Assembly (NCBI GenBank): GCA_029558735.1
Contig: JAKQDP010000038.1
Location: forward strand, 1-60,494
Direction: 5' to 3'
Origin: a bacterium
GTDB taxonomy: Bacteria > Patescibacteriota > Patescibacteriia > 2-01-FULL-39-33
Length of the DNA stretch: 60,494 nucleotides
Shown here: positions 60,289-60,494 of the stretch, one piece after another
Layout of the letters: the number at the start of each line of letters is the position of its first letter
Position numbering within the stretch: the first letter of the stretch is position 1
Notes under the pieces: generated by a model
The model's input: only the letters and a program-made list of their open reading frames with translations
Told to the model about the DNA's origin: nothing
Database searches by the model: none
Program-made: the position numbers and the translations under genes

Positions 60289-60494
60289 TTGTTAAAAAAA
60301 ATCGAAACGATATTAGCAGTTGAAGCCAAACCGCAAGCCCAACAGAAAAAACACGCCGAGCGAGGCCGCTTTCCCGGGGTGGCACCGATTGGCTATCTCA
60401 ACGACCGGAAAAATAAGACGCTTCTTGTTGATGAAGTAAAAGCACCATACATTAAAATGGCTTTTGAGTTTTATGCTACCGGCAAGCATTCGTA
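60289..60494 (+). pseudogene. Serine recombinase fragment (cut by the window end)
   Basis: The frame reads from a TTG at 60289: KKHAERGRFPGVAPIGYLND, NKTLLVDEVKAPYIKMAFEFYATGKHS. This is the start of the Recombinase domain of large serine recombinases. The catalytic resolvase domain that should come before it is missing: the helicase terminator is there instead. So it is a 5'-truncated relic, although what lies to the right is not seen. Confidence 0.7.

Noticed and set aside
1-60494. Alternative genetic code (UGA as Gly or a read-through TAG)
   Set aside because: TAA, TAG and TGA each end intact, well-conserved genes in this window (for example TAG for murA, TGA for pilM). The in-frame stops seen are limited to damaged genes.
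1-60494. CRISPR array or cas genes
   Set aside because: No regularly spaced repeats and no Cas-like protein were found. Tandem GTAACTCGCAACTCG units near 51866 are too short and have no spacers.

Overview
The window looks like part of a genome from the Candidate Phyla Radiation (Patescibacteria), most likely a Parcubacteria-type lineage. This is inferred from the gene set: a compact type IV pilus locus, a stand-alone DUF2090 protein, a PEGA/propeller protein, a C39-like lipoprotein of the Parcubacteria type, S23/four-helix-bundle and DUF5320/DUF134 genes. Intergenic gaps are short and the genes are AT-leaning. TAA, TAG and TGA all end intact genes, so the UGA-to-Gly code of Gracilibacteria and Absconditabacteria does not apply. 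Promoters are sigma70-like and often have an extended -10 (TGn-TATAAT). Several genes appear to be leaderless.

Layout. 1-1900: the tail of a repeat-rich surface protein and a GT4 glycosyltransferase. 2000-10200 (+): type IV pilus assembly, pilB-pilC-four prepilins followed by pilM-pilN-pilO-pilP-like. 10200-14100 (-): Fe-S cluster operon (Rrf2 regulator, IscU, Nfu, IscS) behind two lipoprotein genes. 14100-18200: rpmA (+); rplI, acylphosphatase and ctpA (-); two paralogous lytic-transglycosylase-like genes (-). 18250-20850 (+): murA and a PEGA/propeller protein. 20900-26600 (-): rsmI-metG-cvpA-tatD-GT39-HIT. 26700-32700 (-): an eight-gene metal/thiol operon (DUF5320, DUF134, CDF, ZIP, thioredoxins, a thioredoxin-CcdA fusion, YibE/F) behind one promoter that carries a 20-bp palindrome.

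32700-36500 (+): a very strong promoter driving a 907-aa exported protein (possible S-layer or cell-surface protein), then a DUF2090 aldolase-like gene. 36600-42330 (-): gpmI, a small protein and a response regulator, next to a badly damaged sensor kinase and PAS locus. 42400-44000 (-): ABC exporter. 44100-49100: secreted and lipoproteins, including a GH17-PASTA lipoprotein with near-identical flanking modules, and a lipoprotein mRNA whose Shine-Dalgarno lies inside a long hairpin.

49300-52300 is an accessory scar: a decayed IS3 element inside an AAA ATPase gene, a frameshifted HNH nuclease, and a tRNA-Asn(GUU) gene split in the anticodon loop by a 268-nt group I intron. The tRNA is flanked by partial tRNA copies and dense hairpins. 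An S23-type gene with an amber codon follows. 52300-57100 (-): rubrerythrin, superoxide reductase, dedA, dnaG and rpoD in one run. 57100-60494: a small alkyltransferase-like gene, an Ada-like repeat lipoprotein, an XRE/DUF2178 pair with palindromic operators, a Hef-like helicase, and a 5'-truncated serine recombinase at the right edge.

Taken together this is ordinary CPR housekeeping and envelope content, with one accessory patch of RNA and mobile-element remains at 49.3-52.3 kb.
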